Source of the DNA: Atherix ibis
Taxonomy: Eukaryota; Arthropoda; Insecta; Diptera; Athericidae
DNA: 64,000 bases
Direction of reading: 5' to 3'
Assembly (NCBI GenBank): GCA_958298945.1
Contig: OY282607.1
Location: forward strand, 80,937,868-81,001,867
Numbering within the stretch: position 1 is the first letter of the stretch; each line of letters opens with the position of its first letter. The notes beneath the pieces were generated by a model. It saw nothing but the letters and a program-made list of their open reading frames with translations. It had not been told where the DNA came from and searched no databases. The position numbers and the translations under genes are program-made. This document shows positions 44,210 through 56,924 of this stretch, in pieces.

Positions 44210-46330
44210 AATATTAAATTGCAATGAAAATAACTAATATTACATGTTTTAAGCTGCCTTTAAGTTATATCAGTTATAATGTATAACCTCACTTTAGAAA
44301 AGTAACGCCATCTCTTTGATCTATGAGTAAATTCGGCAAAATTGTTATCAAAATTTTTACAATAAAAAAAAAATGTATATTAAAACAAAAGAAAATATCA
44401 CAAAAAATATTTTACTTTTAAACACATCTATTAATATAAATTCTATATTGATTCTAAAATGTTTTAAAAGTCAATTAACAATTTAAATAAATTAAATATC
44501 CTTATAATTTTTACTGATTATATATATGCATTTAGTGATAAAATACCATTTATCCTAGTAATTTAGAATTTAATTAAAACCAAGTCGCTAGAATCTATTG
44601 AATTTTCTTTTGTGATAAAATTAAAATTACTGTAAAACTCGATTTCCACAAATAAGTAGAATTTTGAAAACTCGTCGATTGTAATAATGAACTTAATTGG
44701 ATACTTATGATTTCGAATAATGCTTAATCCGAAGAATTTGTAGTTTAATAAGAAATTAGTCTACCGTTATATTATAAAATGCGGGCAGAGAAAGTAGAGG
44801 GTAGAAAATGTGGCTATATTGTAGAAAGAAAATTGAGGTGTTTTTCTTAATTCAACTAATTGGAAGAAAAACAGACGCTGTCAGAAAGTGGATTCGGCTA
44901 GTCTTGAATTATTTTCTAGTATTTTGAAGTAGATTGGTAATTAAAATTTTCACTCTTAACCTTTAGTCCTCTACTTTGAAGTAGATAATAGGCTTTCAAA
45001 GCTATAAAGAACCTGTCAACCGTATTAAATCGTACGTTTTACTTACATGTCAACGATAATCTACAATAGTTTTTCTACATGAATTCATTTCAAAGATTTA
45101 ACAGAAGTATACCTTTACTTATTATTGTCCATTATTTCTTCAAAAAAATCATATATTTTCTTATGAATTGGATTTGTAGAAATATAATGGCACTAAGAAG
45201 AAGGTTACTATTTTTTTTTGTGATGAATAGCTTTTTTTTCTTGTTAATGAGTTACGTATATTTATTGTTTGAATGAAGTTTTTTTCACTAAAAAACATAG
45301 TTATTTATTTAAAATTTTAATTTCTTTGAACTTATTTCGTATACTATTTATTCGTTTTTTTTTATGTTATTGTATTTATAATTAAATACAAAATACTATG
45401 GTTAGCAGAAAAAGAACTTTTCCATATAAGATTTTTAACAGATCAAAAACGTAAACACAGCATTTGAAATAGTATGAAAGGAATTGAAATATCCTTATAG
45501 TGCTTACCCCTATAATAGGTTCAGTTGAGATCTGATTCAAGTACCGGACGACTATAAAGTAAAAATTATGTACCTATTTTTAAAATAGAAAGCCTTAGAA
45601 GTAGTCAAGATTTATCAGAAATCCTAAAATCAATGTTTTAAATGAATCTAATACGACAATATTTTCTCACAGTCTACTACACATTTTCCAGATATGCTAG
45701 GGTAAATTTAGATACTAGGTATATAGATGAAAGGAAAGCAAAAAAATTTGAATTTATCGGATGAACATAAAACCAAATAGATTTGCTAAAGTACAATTTG
45801 ATTCTAAGCAATATATATTGAATAAAACATGGAAAGGGATTGCCATTTGCAGTTACAGTTAGAGACGAGAATCATAGACAAGGGAATACACTACAATCCT
45901 CAGTTTATCCTAGTATACCGTTTGTGTAATCTTGACAATATAACCCTAGATCAGTAGATCTGACCTTATGTCGAAGGAGGTGATGCACATAAGCGTGCTC
46001 TTATGTTATCAGACAGCCCTCTTCATTATTGACACATAACATTTGCGTTCGATACGTTCAAAGTACAAATTAATTCAACTGGTGGATTTGAAGATATTTT
46101 AATTTTCCATCTAAACTTTTGCACAAATAAAATTGTGATTTTGTAATGGTATTCTAAAATTCTTCTCTATTTAGATAAAGTATCATATGGTATATTCACT
46201 GGTATATGCTATTAAAAATCGATTTTAATTGAATTGAGTATTTTATAATGAAGACACGATTTGTGATTTGATAGTTTTTGTTAGAAAGTCTTTTTGGGGA
46301 GGGTTCTTCGAAACATGATTAAAATAAACG
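44210..46330. other. AT-rich intergenic stretch, no gene seen
   Basis: No coding similarity. A patch at 45960-46060 contains CACATAAGCGTGCTCTTATG, distantly echoed in inverted form at about 54503-54530 (CACGCTTATGTAAGAGCACA); too short to call an element. Confidence 0.5.
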
Positions 46331-46339
46331 ATAAAGTAA

Positions 46340-47010
46340 CAAACTTTATTTGTAATTTTTTTCCTTAACAAAATCAATTATTTGGACTTAAAGTTTGTAA
46401 CAAACATTGATTTCTACTTACATAAATTCTATGATAATTAGAAAAAAAAACACTGTTTTATATATTTTTTTTGCAAATCAAATATAAAAATTTTTCAAAT
46501 AAAATGGAAAAAAAATTGTAAATAGAAAGGAATTCTATAATAACAGAAATTTTTAGTTTCGAACAAATAGAAAGGTTGCTGATCGTCTTTTATAACAGTT
46601 CGCACTGCCTGCCGATATACAGTCAGCTTGCGCACTACATTATCGACGCGAGTTTGCTTATATTTAAAACTCTGTCAAAAAAATCAATTAATTTTCCCTT
46701 TTCGCTTGTTTTTTTTTTTAAATAATTATGTTACTTAAAACGTAACAATTTTTTTCTTTAAGAAAAACAATTCTTTGGAATTTAAACTTAAGGAAATCAT
46801 TGATTGCAACTTATATAAATGCTGGGATAATTAAATAAATAATTTTAAAATAAATTTTGTAAAATTATTAAAATAAAATTAAGAAAAAATCCTGAATAAA
46901 ATTTTTTACCAGTATAGAAATAATCATGGAATGTTATACCATAGTCTTTTTATAACAGTTTACATTGTGTATCGATATACAGCCATTTTATGGACTACAT
47001 TATCGGCGCG
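46340..47010. repeat. diverged tandem duplication, unit about 360-390 bp
   Basis: Two direct copies. Landmarks in unit 1 and unit 2: GTAATTTTTTTCCTTAAC (46351) with GTAACAATTTTTTTCTTTAA (46742); CATTGATTTCTACTTACATA (46408) with CATTGATTGCAACTTATATA (46798); and the GC-richer end 46585-46650 with 46944-47010 (shared ATAACAGTT, CGATATACAG, ACTACATTATCG-CGCG). The offset is about 390 bp at the start and 360 at the end because of indels. No coding content. Confidence 0.7.
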
Positions 47011-47034
47011 GATTAAATTATGTAAAAATTATTT

Positions 47035-47400
47035 TTATATTGTTGTTGTAATGTCACTGAGACAAGATCCAGAGGCTAGAATGGTCTCCAAGATTGCGAA
47101 ACTGTCTGTAAAAATATTTACGCTGCGATGTTTGGGAAGATTAACTGCAAATGATGTTGTGTGATCATCGACATCTACCCAATTCATCCACCAATTCAAG
47201 AGAAAACTTCCTATAGACGGAGGGATTAATGTTTGCATTTTCATTTCTACTTACACTTCCTATAGACACTCTCAACTCCACTCCCTACTACGGCATCCAG
47301 TCCGGGTATGGCACGAAAGTTTTGCAAAAATAAGCGAAAGGGTGGATGGATCTCTTTCCAATTGAGAGATCATTAAGGAAGCACTGATTCCTGTTACATA
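47035..47400. other. GC-richer patch, possible retroelement RNase H scrap
   Basis: The minus strand (47244-47035) is open and includes VNIFTDSFAILETI, loosely like the TDSQAA motif of RNase H in non-LTR retrotransposons. One short motif is thin evidence; the rest of the frame is unrecognised. Confidence 0.22.
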
Positions 47401-47409
47401 CGAATAAGA

Positions 47410-49285
47410 AGAGTTTCTCATATTTTTTTTAATATTCACATTTGAAAATTTATAGTTTTTTTTTATTTAAAATCAAATCCTTATAGTTTAATGAGAAATA
47501 TATATTATCATTTAAAAAATGAAATTAAATGAACAACATAGCAAGTACTAATTTTCTTCCATTATGCATTTAATGAAAAAATAATAATTATTATTATTAA
47601 TAAAAAAAAAACAATTTATATTGATTAATTTATTGTCAGATTTGTTTAATAAATGATGAAATAAAATTCCAAAAAAAAATTCAATATAAAAATTGATGTT
47701 TAAAAAGAAATATTTTTGACAGTTTTTTAGATTAACATTTTTTTTGAATGAATTTTTTAACAATATTATATAATATATAAATAAAATATCAATGATCTAA
47801 AAAAAAAAATCTCGAAGATGAATAAATAATTATAATACATTTTCGTGCCACAACTTTTCCAATTCTAAGAAATCCCATTGAAGACGTCGTTTGCCATTTG
47901 TAAACATTCGAATTTTTTCATGTCCAATTTTTCTTTGCGGTATATTTTACGCTTTTATTGAATTGAATTTATATAGAAAAGTATTGTGAAAACATGACTA
48001 AAGGTAGATTTGAAAGGACGACTACATTTTTTGACAACAATTTCCTGTAACCCATTAGTTTACCAAAAAAAAAATTAAGAAAAAATCAAAACTCTACAAA
48101 GCAGTTATTGATATGTGTGTATGCCTATACAACACATATTTAAATAGTTGCCCACACACACACACAAACACAACATGGACACTTTTATTTTTAGTACATT
48201 TCTTTTTCCTTTTTGACGATATTTGAAACTTCCGATTATATCGAAAGGGAAAAAAAACAGATAAAGGACATGAACATAGATTAGAAAGTATTTTATCTTA
48301 CAACAAATATCAATATCTGAGAATTTAACAATATCTGAAATTATTGTAAAACGAATAAAAAGGTTGGGGTAACATTTGATAATAGAATGGAAAATATAAG
48401 ATTGGACAATGAATTTTTATATTTAGAGTGGTAAAAAATAAATAAAACATAATTTATCGTTTCAACTCTGAATGAAGATTTATACGTTAAGTAATCGTCG
48501 AGTGGTTAGAGTGAGTGTATTCAAAGAAAAGAATAAATTTTAACGTTTGTATTGAAGGACTAATTTATTATATAATACGAAGGAAAATATTTGATATAAA
48601 ACTGGACGATAGGCCTATTTGTTAGTAAATACAGAAATCATTAAATATCCTGAATATATTGACTAAAAAAGGTTTTGTGGCATGCAGTACATGTATTGGT
48701 GCAGTTTTTTCCTCTTCTTACTAATATTAAATATTGAAAACTTTATCACTAAATATATATACTTGTAATTTAATATATACTTTATTTTTAAATTGCTCGC
48801 ACAGATAATTTTTCTATTAAAATTTGGTTAATATTAGAAATTGCATAAATATCAGATATTAATGTAAAAAAAAATTAGTGTGGGTTTTCAAATAAAATAA
48901 CACTACTAGTTGTAGTGTTAGGTTTTACCTAAAGTGAGTTTTTATAAAAACTCCTTTTTTGTACCCCCGAATGTAATATGCATAATTGGTGCAAATTAAT
49001 TAATAGTTCGAGTTTAAATTTTGATAGTATTTGTAAATTTCGAATATAATATTTATATAGTAATAATATGCGAATTTGTGGGATTGTTTGGATTTTCATA
49101 CCCAAAGATTTTACCCAATAAATTATTTTTTTCCTACCTCGAACAAAATTTTTAAAAAAACCTAACTATACGGAAGAGATTTTTTTTATATGTGAAATTA
49201 GATCCGGAGTCATCAGGTATGCCGACTGAAAGCAAAGTCTGATTTTAAGTAACAAAAGATACACAGGTCCTAGCTAGCCTTAAAC
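47410..49285. other. AT-rich intergenic stretch, no gene seen
   Basis: Contains a (CA)n-like run at 48151-48170 and A/T homopolymers only. Confidence 0.55.
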
Positions 49286-49289
49286 TCTC

Positions 49290-49800
49290 AACCAATGTGT
49301 AGTAGATATATTTTACAATACCACTGCGACAATGTTGACAACGTATCCCAGGCTTATGAAGAAATTTGTAATGTTTATGATGAAGGTTCTGCATCAAAAT
49401 CAGTAGCAGCACACAAATGGTTCACTCGCTTTCATTCTGGAAATTTCGATGTAACAAAATTCTCGAAAAAGTTGAGCAAGATCAGCGTACCAGCAGTCAT
49501 GACATAGATTATGAATTAAATATTCATCACCAAATCGTTTTAACCTAAATGCGAAAGACTGGGTACCCCATTAATTTCAGGTTGAAAATCAAGATCTTGC
49601 AATACGCTTCTGAACCGCAATGAAATCAAGTCATTTCTAAAGCAGAAACCATAGAAGGTCTATGTAGATAAAATTATGGCTCTGCCCGAAAAATGACGAA
49701 ATATTGTTCAAAATAATGGAGAATATTTGGTTTGAATAAATTGATTTTTATACGCTGATTCTATTTTAAACAAAAACGCCACGAACTTTTTCGACTAACC
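49290..49800 (+). pseudogene. mellifera-type mariner relic, internally deleted
   Basis: The plus strand from 49295 reads RYILQYHCDNVDNVSQAYEE, ICNVYDEG, WFTRFHSGNFDV. This is the same N terminus as the copy at 34945-35870, with the PRSGRP segment deleted and a shift after FDV. It continues in other frames through QRTSSHDI, ELNIHHQTVL-like and LLNRNEIKSFLKQ, then jumps to VDKIMALPEKWRNIVQNNGE, the C terminus. The whole catalytic core between KQ (before GDEKW) and the C terminus is deleted. The right edge near 49800 ends AACTTTTTCGACTAACC, a plausible mellifera-type TIR. One of only two mariner copies here with plus-strand sense. Confidence 0.82.
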
Positions 49801-49929
49801 AATATTGAGTCCGGAATCGCTCAATATTAAAATGTAAACAAATCCCAACATTATGGATAATATTTGATATGGAAAATAAACTGTTATTATTATTTTTTAA
49901 AATTTTCCGATCAATTTTTTTTTCTTTTA

Positions 49930-50425
49930 CTTTTAAAAAAGTTTACATCGGGGAAGGTATTGTTTCCACTTCTTTGGATGCAATCGACAGTAGCTCATTT
50001 GGAGTTTGTTTTTGATATTGGGGAGAAAAAATTTCACACGCACTTCGATCAGGTGAACAGGGAGAACTGGGGAATCACAGAAATCCTCTATTAGAAGAAA
50101 ATCCCGTTGATGGAGATGGTCGTGTAACAGGAGGCGTTATCATAGTGAAGCGACCAAGAATCTACAATGTCTGACCGGACGCAACGAACCCTATTTCTGA
50201 ACCTTCGACGGTCTGTCTATAAAATAACCTCACTCATTTCATATTTTCATCAGTTTTCGATCACTCTGACCGTGGTTCATCTTCCACCCCTTTTCGGTAA
50301 TTAAAAAAATTCTTCATGCCACAAAAATAACGTATGCTTTTAATAAGGAATGTTCCCCATAAGCAATATTGACAGACAGCTCATTGGTTATGTTAGTCTC
50401 ATTACTTTTCTACCACACCCTTATA
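49930..50425 (-). mobile_element. M2 copy F: deleted SETMAR-like mariner derivative
   Basis: The minus strand reads GVEDEPRSE then SKTDENMK, about 30 further codons, then ILGRFTMITPPVTRPSPSTG (out-of-frame HDN block as in copies A and C) and a degraded C terminus. As in copies A and D the linker is joined to the catalytic C-terminal part with the middle missing. The N-terminal HTH is mostly lost: the end at about 50425 (TTTTCTACCACACCCTTATA) follows soon after TTCCCCATAAGC. Confidence 0.65.
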
Positions 50426-50429
50426 ATCT

Positions 50430-52735
50430 AATCAAAAATTTATCAAATTGAAAAGAAAAATATTTTACTGACGTGTACATAATCATATAAACTTGAATAA
50501 AAATAGTCTTTTCAAAAATATATTCAAATGTCGAAATTGTCAAAATCAGATATTGAATATTTCGGAAAAGTCAATTTTTTTTCGCCACATCACTGACCTA
50601 TTATAATATTTGAGTATAACGAAAAGGAATTGGTTTGAAAAAAGAATTGAAAATATTCTGAACCACCTTTTCAACTTAAAGCTATTCGAATCAATTTTTC
50701 CTTAAAATAAAATATGAGTATTATCTAGAAATTCTACTGCAAAATATAAAATCCGAAAATATTATTCTTATGAATATAATCTATAAAAAAAAAAACAGAA
50801 GCAAAAACAGCAAATTATAGTGTGTACATTATTAAATCAAATAAAAAAATACGATAGCATAAATAAATTCAAGTATGATAATTACATTTCGTATTTGAAT
50901 TTTGGAATTTATTTTCTTAAAACATCCTATAAATATCACTTTATCAATATATAAATAGAGAATTTCCATAAAGTAAATATAAAGTATGAAGAAAACCTCA
51001 TTTTGGGGAGAAATTACAAAAACATTTCCTGTTTGGAAAATGTTAAAAAACATTCTTTTTTCGCATTCGTTTCCCTTGAATAGTATCAGTTACTCCCACA
51101 CCATGTACACGTACAGCAAGCAAACTGACAGTGTAAACGCAGGCGATGGAATTGAACGTTTAGGCACGTACGAAAAATTTTCATTACATTGCGTTTTATA
51201 AATATTTCAACAATTCAGTGTATCTTTTTGGATTACTGTTAAACAACACACCCTTCTATTTATTTTGGCAGAAAAAAATATCTTTTTTTTTAAAGAAGCA
51301 GCTCTTTTCAAAGTATTTAGAGTATTTAAGATATTTTAGTAAAAAGATATAATTCTTTTATTTTTTTTAACTAAATTTTATGGGGAATTCTTATAATTTG
51401 AATCCCTTTTAGGATGCTTTAATATATCTTTTATCTAATTCATTTGAAGATAGGCAATTTTTCTTAACAAAAATTTCTTAAAATTTATTCCAACAATTTC
51501 TCTCAACCTACTAACGTTTAATATCAAATGTATTTATTTATAAATTTATCTAATAATGTTGTATTATATACGAATAGCAAATATTTGTTAATATTTAAAA
51601 AATCCGCTTCTCTAAAATATAGGCTTTGCGACGTGGTTAAAGTGTAATTTTGTTCATAAAATGTATACGAAATATTCCAATTATATTTTTTGCATAATTT
51701 TTCTCATCTACACATATAGCAGAAGATAAAATTATCTTCTAATATCACATTTTATCTATGTGGACCATCAATAAAATTAGTCTCACAATTTAGTAGCAAC
51801 TATCGTAACATATTTCTATAAGAGAATTCACTATAATCATTTTTTTTGTTTTTACTCAATTTAAAATTAGTCAATTCATGAAATAATTAAGCAAAGAATA
51901 AACATGTGTAGAATAAATTTAATTATTTTAAATTAAAAGTGTTCTTTTTATTGTAAAGATTATTATTTACTAAAACGTTAATTGAGGAATAGATTATTTA
52001 TACTGAATTCAAATAAGCAGTGAAACGCACGCACTGCATTATCGAGCATAACCTGCAATAGCGGTGTAGCCAGATTTGACGTAACAACGGTCGGCATACA
52101 CACAAGTGTAAGGCAAGAAGAAAACTGTTCTACGAGTACGATGACAACGCACCGCACGTTCAATTCTTAACGTACGGATAGCGCAACGCATTCTTTCCCA
52201 TTCATGTCTGTTTATTTTCGAGTTAACTTGCACGCTTCGAAAAGAACATTTGAACAAGTAGTAAACTCCATCAAATATTTGATTCTCTGAATATTTTCTA
52301 ATATATTTCGTTTCTTTTCCATGACGAGTACAACGTTTTCGAGAATCCTATTTGGCATTCAATTTATTGGAAAATATTCCCAATAAACCAAATTTCGAGT
52401 TATTTCCTGTCAGCAATGAAATATTATATGAAACTGTTATTAATGAACAAAAAATTATGTACGTTTTCGATGGAACCATTGCCATTCGTTACAGAAGCAA
52501 ATCATTGGGCTGAATTTATTTATTTTACTTTTTAGATTAAATATGTTTTTTTTTTTTTTAAATAATTTTCTTTATGTGGCGTTTAGTTAGTAAGAGTATC
52601 ATATCAACACTAACAAAATGTTATTCAATTTGTAATTCGGAAAGTAAAAATAAATAAACCATACTTAGAATTTAGTTTTTGAAGAAACTTTTAATAAAGA
52701 ACTTAATCAATTATTTGCCATTATATAGTTCTATA
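50430..52735. other. AT-rich intergenic stretch with two GC-richer patches
   Basis: Patches at 51070-51190 and 52020-52260 are richer in CpG-containing words (ACGTACG, CGCACGCACTGC). The second includes CGCACTGCATTATCGA, similar to the GC-rich end of the duplication at 46585-46650. Minus-strand frames at 51978-52257 are open because of this composition and are not recognisable. Confidence 0.4.
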
Positions 52736-52739
52736 GAAG

Positions 52740-53165
52740 ACTTATAGCAACTATTTGATTATTTAATAAAATAGTTGCTACCAGACTTCTACAGAACTCG
52801 ATCTCTTTGAGGTAATTTTTTAATCATTACTTAACGGATGTTCCTTCTTAAATACTCTAAAGTTTGAAAACTATCTGTGTAAACTTGATTTTTCGTGTAA
52901 CTCTACAAAAAAATTCCAACAACGTCAAATCTTACGATTTTGAAGGTTAATTGGCATCGCAAAATCACGAAATTACGCGTCCAAGAAAATTTTGCTGCAA
53001 TATAGCCAAAATTAGTTGTATTGTATGGCTTATATCGCCGTTTTGTCGAAACCGTGCATGGTTCAGATTAAAATCTTTAAGTTCAGATAAAATGCACACC
53101 AGGCATTTATTTTTCGCTGATACAATAGGTATTTTTAGTGGGTTTTTAGAACCCTATAATATATA
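52740..53165 (-). pseudogene. D,D41D Tc1/mariner transposase relic, catalytic C-terminal part
   Basis: The minus strand reads ARFRQNGDISHTIQLILAIL (family WFQQDGATSHTA; the second aspartate is N here), NFLGRVIS, DAN, PSKSYDLTLLEFFCRVT (family PPRSCDLTPLDFFLWGY; the third acidic residue reads E), then KIKFTQIVFKL and a degraded tail to KEIEFCRSLVATI. Counting from the N in QNG to the E in DLTLLE gives 41 intervening residues, which supports the D,D41D class directly. DNA-binding and first-aspartate parts are absent. Confidence 0.75.
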
Positions 53166-53169
53166 ACAG

Positions 53170-56100
53170 TTTCATTTATTGAAGTATCTACTAAACATAA
53201 ACTGAGCTGCATAATAACAAAAATCTTCTTTTAAAGCCCCAAGCGTGGCTATGGCAGAATCACCACTTTTGTAGGATAAATTGGTAGGAGGCTTATTAGT
53301 CAGGTAGATATCCATTTTCTGTACTAAAAAAAGGACTTCTCCTATACAAACAGTATTCATAATAAAAAAGGTTATAATAGTTCTCAAATTTTTGGATATC
53401 GTTTAAAACTAAATAGAATTAACGATTTTGTGTATTATATTCAGATGAATAATAAAGGGTTTTTTCTAAAATACTGTGCAATTTTTTTTCAATTCAAACA
53501 ATTTAGTATATTAATTTTTTAAGTTTAGTCGATATTTATTAACATTTGGATTATTTACAATAAAAAAAAACATAAATGTTAATTTTTTGTCAAACTGGAA
53601 CGATTTGAGTTCAAATTCAGTTACTGTCATGTGTCCTAAGTTGTAGTAACTCTAATTATAGAAAGACAAATACGACGGCAACAAAAATTGACTTATTTCG
53701 ACCAAATCAATAATAACTTTATAAGATATAAAATGAAGGATTCATAACAAAACATTCAAATGTATTGGCAGTACTTCAACTACAACTCCAAATTTAAAAC
53801 AAGATTTAATTTGGCAACATTTATTGTCCGTCATCGGAGTTTTGTGCATTCCCTTAAGATTGTGAAGCTTTTCAGATTTTGAATGAGAAAACTGTATCCA
53901 GTTTGTAATTGCCATCGGAATTTGGTTCCTTCTATAAGAATGTATATTTCAGTGCTAATGTTCTTTGAAATGAAGTAAAAAAAAATATGTTTTCAACAAA
54001 AGTCTTAATTAAACTTATTTACAAAAAGCTAAAAAATTTACCTAGTATAAATTGCTACTCTAAAAAGATTAGATTGGCATAGAAATCAAGAAAAAAAATT
54101 TACTTTTGAAATCCTTTCCTTAATCCAATACTATTAAATTGAACTGATCCACAACACAAAAATCAATCATGTCAGTAGAGACTAGTCTCTCGCACTAATC
54201 AACTATTTCTCTTACTTAAATTTTCATATTTTATTTTTTTTTTATAGTAAAAAAATATATAAATAAAAATAACCCTGTCACGTAAATATTTATTAATAGT
54301 TTTCTTATAAAATATGATCCCATTTTTAGTTTATATTATCCCTTATCACCATTATTATAATTATAGACTTGAGAAAGGAATATTTACTATAAATGTTTGA
54401 TCATGTTTTTGAACCTTTTACATTTTTCCATTAATCTAAAATATAAACTCTTCTCTTATTAAAAAAGGGAAAAAGTAAATAAATACCATATTCTGTCCAT
54501 AGTCACGCTTATGTAAGAGCACATAACATAAACCAACATATGTGTACATATGTGCAAATATTGATGGTACAAATAACATTTACCATATAAGTTCTTTTAT
54601 ATTTTTGGGAAACTTGTTTGAACTTTTAACTATCTAAAAATAATTTTTGGTTAATTAAAATATGCATAAAGTATTTTCTTAAATAATTTATAACTGAGAC
54701 TAATGCTGAAATCAATTTATTGGTAGAAAATTGACAGATTTATAGACAGGTTGATATAGAAAAGTATTGATTGATTGGTTGATTGATTGATTTGATATTA
54801 TGTTTACGAGTATAGTGAGATTTATTCAGACGGAGGATCGACGTAGATGTTGATGGGTGTGAATATTGTGGACTATCAATTTTTTGAGGTGAAATAATCA
54901 TTTACTTTAAGTGAATTCACACACATGAAAAATGATTTTCGATTTTATAGCTATTCGTGATAGTTTTTGTTTTGTTTTCTGGGTTTTATTTCATATTCAA
55001 AAAGGTATGTGGAAAAATTAAATTTAAAAACGTTATTGTCACTGTTACTAGTGTATAAACAAAAGAAAATTCATGATGGCGAACACTTTTCGAAATTCAC
55101 TTCTAATAAAAATGAACAGCAGTTAATAAATTGATCATGAAGGTGAATAGAGCTTATATTGATGGTGACAGTTGAAATGGTGTGGTGAATTTATGAGCTG
55201 TCATAATTATTAAACAATTTTCGAACTAGTATTGAGTAATGGTTGCGTATTTGCTGACAATTACCAATAATTGATAATTCTTTAGAAGATACCAAATATA
55301 ATTTCGAAATCCTTCCATTTTATCGTAAAGTAATTCTTATAAAACTTGAGATTTTGCCAAATATCAAATAGAAAAATTATTTTTCTTTAGTTGAATTTAT
55401 TTATAATAAAAAAAGCCCAATTCCTTAAAAATATTGAATACCTTAATTTTCATATAAAACTTTATAGAAAAAAATATTCTTATAATTTGTTATGTGTACT
55501 AGAAAAACTTTGATATTTCTGTGTTTCTAAACAGGGAAACGAGGAAGAAACAGGGAGTTAACGAATATAAAATTCTAATGAACTAACTATGATCGCTGTT
55601 GGAAGCCTTCTTATCCGCTAAACAAAAAAAATCATGCCGAAGATATACAGTTTTACTTGCAGACACCTAAAGGTGTTAAGTTCTACAAGGGAGGGGATAA
55701 AAATTAATCACAAGCTCAAGTTTTAAGTCATTTTTATTTTAAGTTTTAATTTTAAAGCTTTAATAAGAATAAGCAAAAAAAAATATGGTCAGAAAATCGA
55801 AATATTTTCATATAATTTTTTTTAAGCAATAAATAAAATGGAGAACAGAGAAAAAAAATTTTATCTTTATTTTATCTTTAAAAAAATAATTTTTTCTGAA
55901 CTTGATTTTCTTTATTCACATGTGTTATCAAAATTTTTAAATACCGACATAATCATGCACTGGTAAAAACACTATATGAAATGGAACTACGGATTATTCT
56001 TTTAGTGGTTTGGAAAGTATAGCACTATTAGTAAAAATCTGTCAAAAAATATATTATTAAATATAGTATATACTCGTATTTAGTTCTAGAATTGGCATTT

Positions 56101-56295
56101 GGTTTTTACAGCAAAATGCGTTAAATTGTAAAATCTCTCTAAAAAATTGATAATTCTGCCATTATTATGTTTCGCTTTAAAAGTCAATTAGCCTAATTTC
56201 TTGCTTGGTGGATACCTCAATAAGTAAAATTGTCTTATATGAGATTTTTAAATCTATAAATAACTACAAAGAAAATATTATATCCGTTAAAAGTG
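53170..56295. other. AT-rich intergenic stretch, no gene seen
   Basis: A (TTGA)n microsatellite lies at 54766-54793. Otherwise AT-rich DNA with no readable coding block. Confidence 0.55.
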
Positions 56296-56299
56296 ACTG

Positions 56300-56690
56300 T
56301 CTGAAGTGCATTTTGGTCTTAAGATCTTATTGGCCCGTATTTCTTTGAACATGAAGAAGGAAAGGCTGTTACCATTAATTCTGACTGCAATGAGTTATTG
56401 ATAACCGACTTTTTCAAAAGATGAACTTAAATACTTAAGTCTCAACTATGAATGGTATTAATAAAATGGCATCACAAACCAGACAATATTTGGCTTAGTT
56501 TGGCAAAAAGTTGATTTTAAAATTTGGTGAAGTTAATTGAACTCCAAGATCGTACGATTTGACTCATTTGGCATTTTTCCTTTAGCGATACATAACAAAT
56601 CATATTGCTATAATTTTAGAGAATTTAAAAACCAACATCAGTCAAGTAAAGACAGCCCGAAATGCGCAAAACATATGTCTTATTTAACTG
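56300..56690 (+). pseudogene. D,D41D Tc1/mariner transposase relic
   Basis: The plus strand reads DLIGPYFFEHEEGKAVTINS (family GIIGPYFFE-E-G-AVTVNG), NELLITDFFK, then NGINKMASQTRQYLA (remnant of QQDGATSHTAR), FGKKLILKFGEVN, TPRSYDLTHLAFFL (family PPRSYDLTPLDFFLW; the third aspartate is A), RYITNHIAIILENLKTNISQ. Everything before GIIGP is missing. The perfect inverted repeat at 56751-56815 lies 60 bp downstream. Confidence 0.75.
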
Positions 56691-56750
56691 TACTTTTTAA
56701 ATCATAAAATGTATAACCCTTGTTAAAAGTCTCTCGGCTGATCGTTCGCA

Positions 56751-56815
56751 CATTGAAGCGTCGGTTGAGTTATGGAATTTTTCACAAATTCCATAACTCA
56801 ACCGACGCTTCAATG
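56751..56815. repeat. perfect 30-bp inverted repeat with 5-bp loop
   Basis: Arm 56751-56780 (starts CATTGAAGCGTCGGTTGAGT) and arm 56786-56815 are exact reverse complements over all 30 bp, separated by TTCAC. Transcripts from either strand would form a 30-bp perfect hairpin. It is not AT-rich and matches no element recognised here. It may be a young foldback, a templated inversion during repair, or an assembly artefact. Confidence 0.95.
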
Positions 56816-56924
56816 CCAAATGTAATAAACCAAAGAAGACATCGAATAGCTTCGTTAACTTGTACTTTGCCAACTTAACTTTAGGCAATGAAAATAATCT
56901 TCGAAACTAAGACTTAACCTGAGA

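Noticed and set aside
48151..48170. CA-rich run considered as a regulatory Z-DNA site
   Set aside because: Short microsatellite-like run with no promoter or gene nearby.
45960..54530. Echo of CATAAGCGTG...AGAGCAC words at about 45990 and 54505 as an inverted repeat pair
   Set aside because: Only about 15 bp match with different spacing; too weak to call an element.
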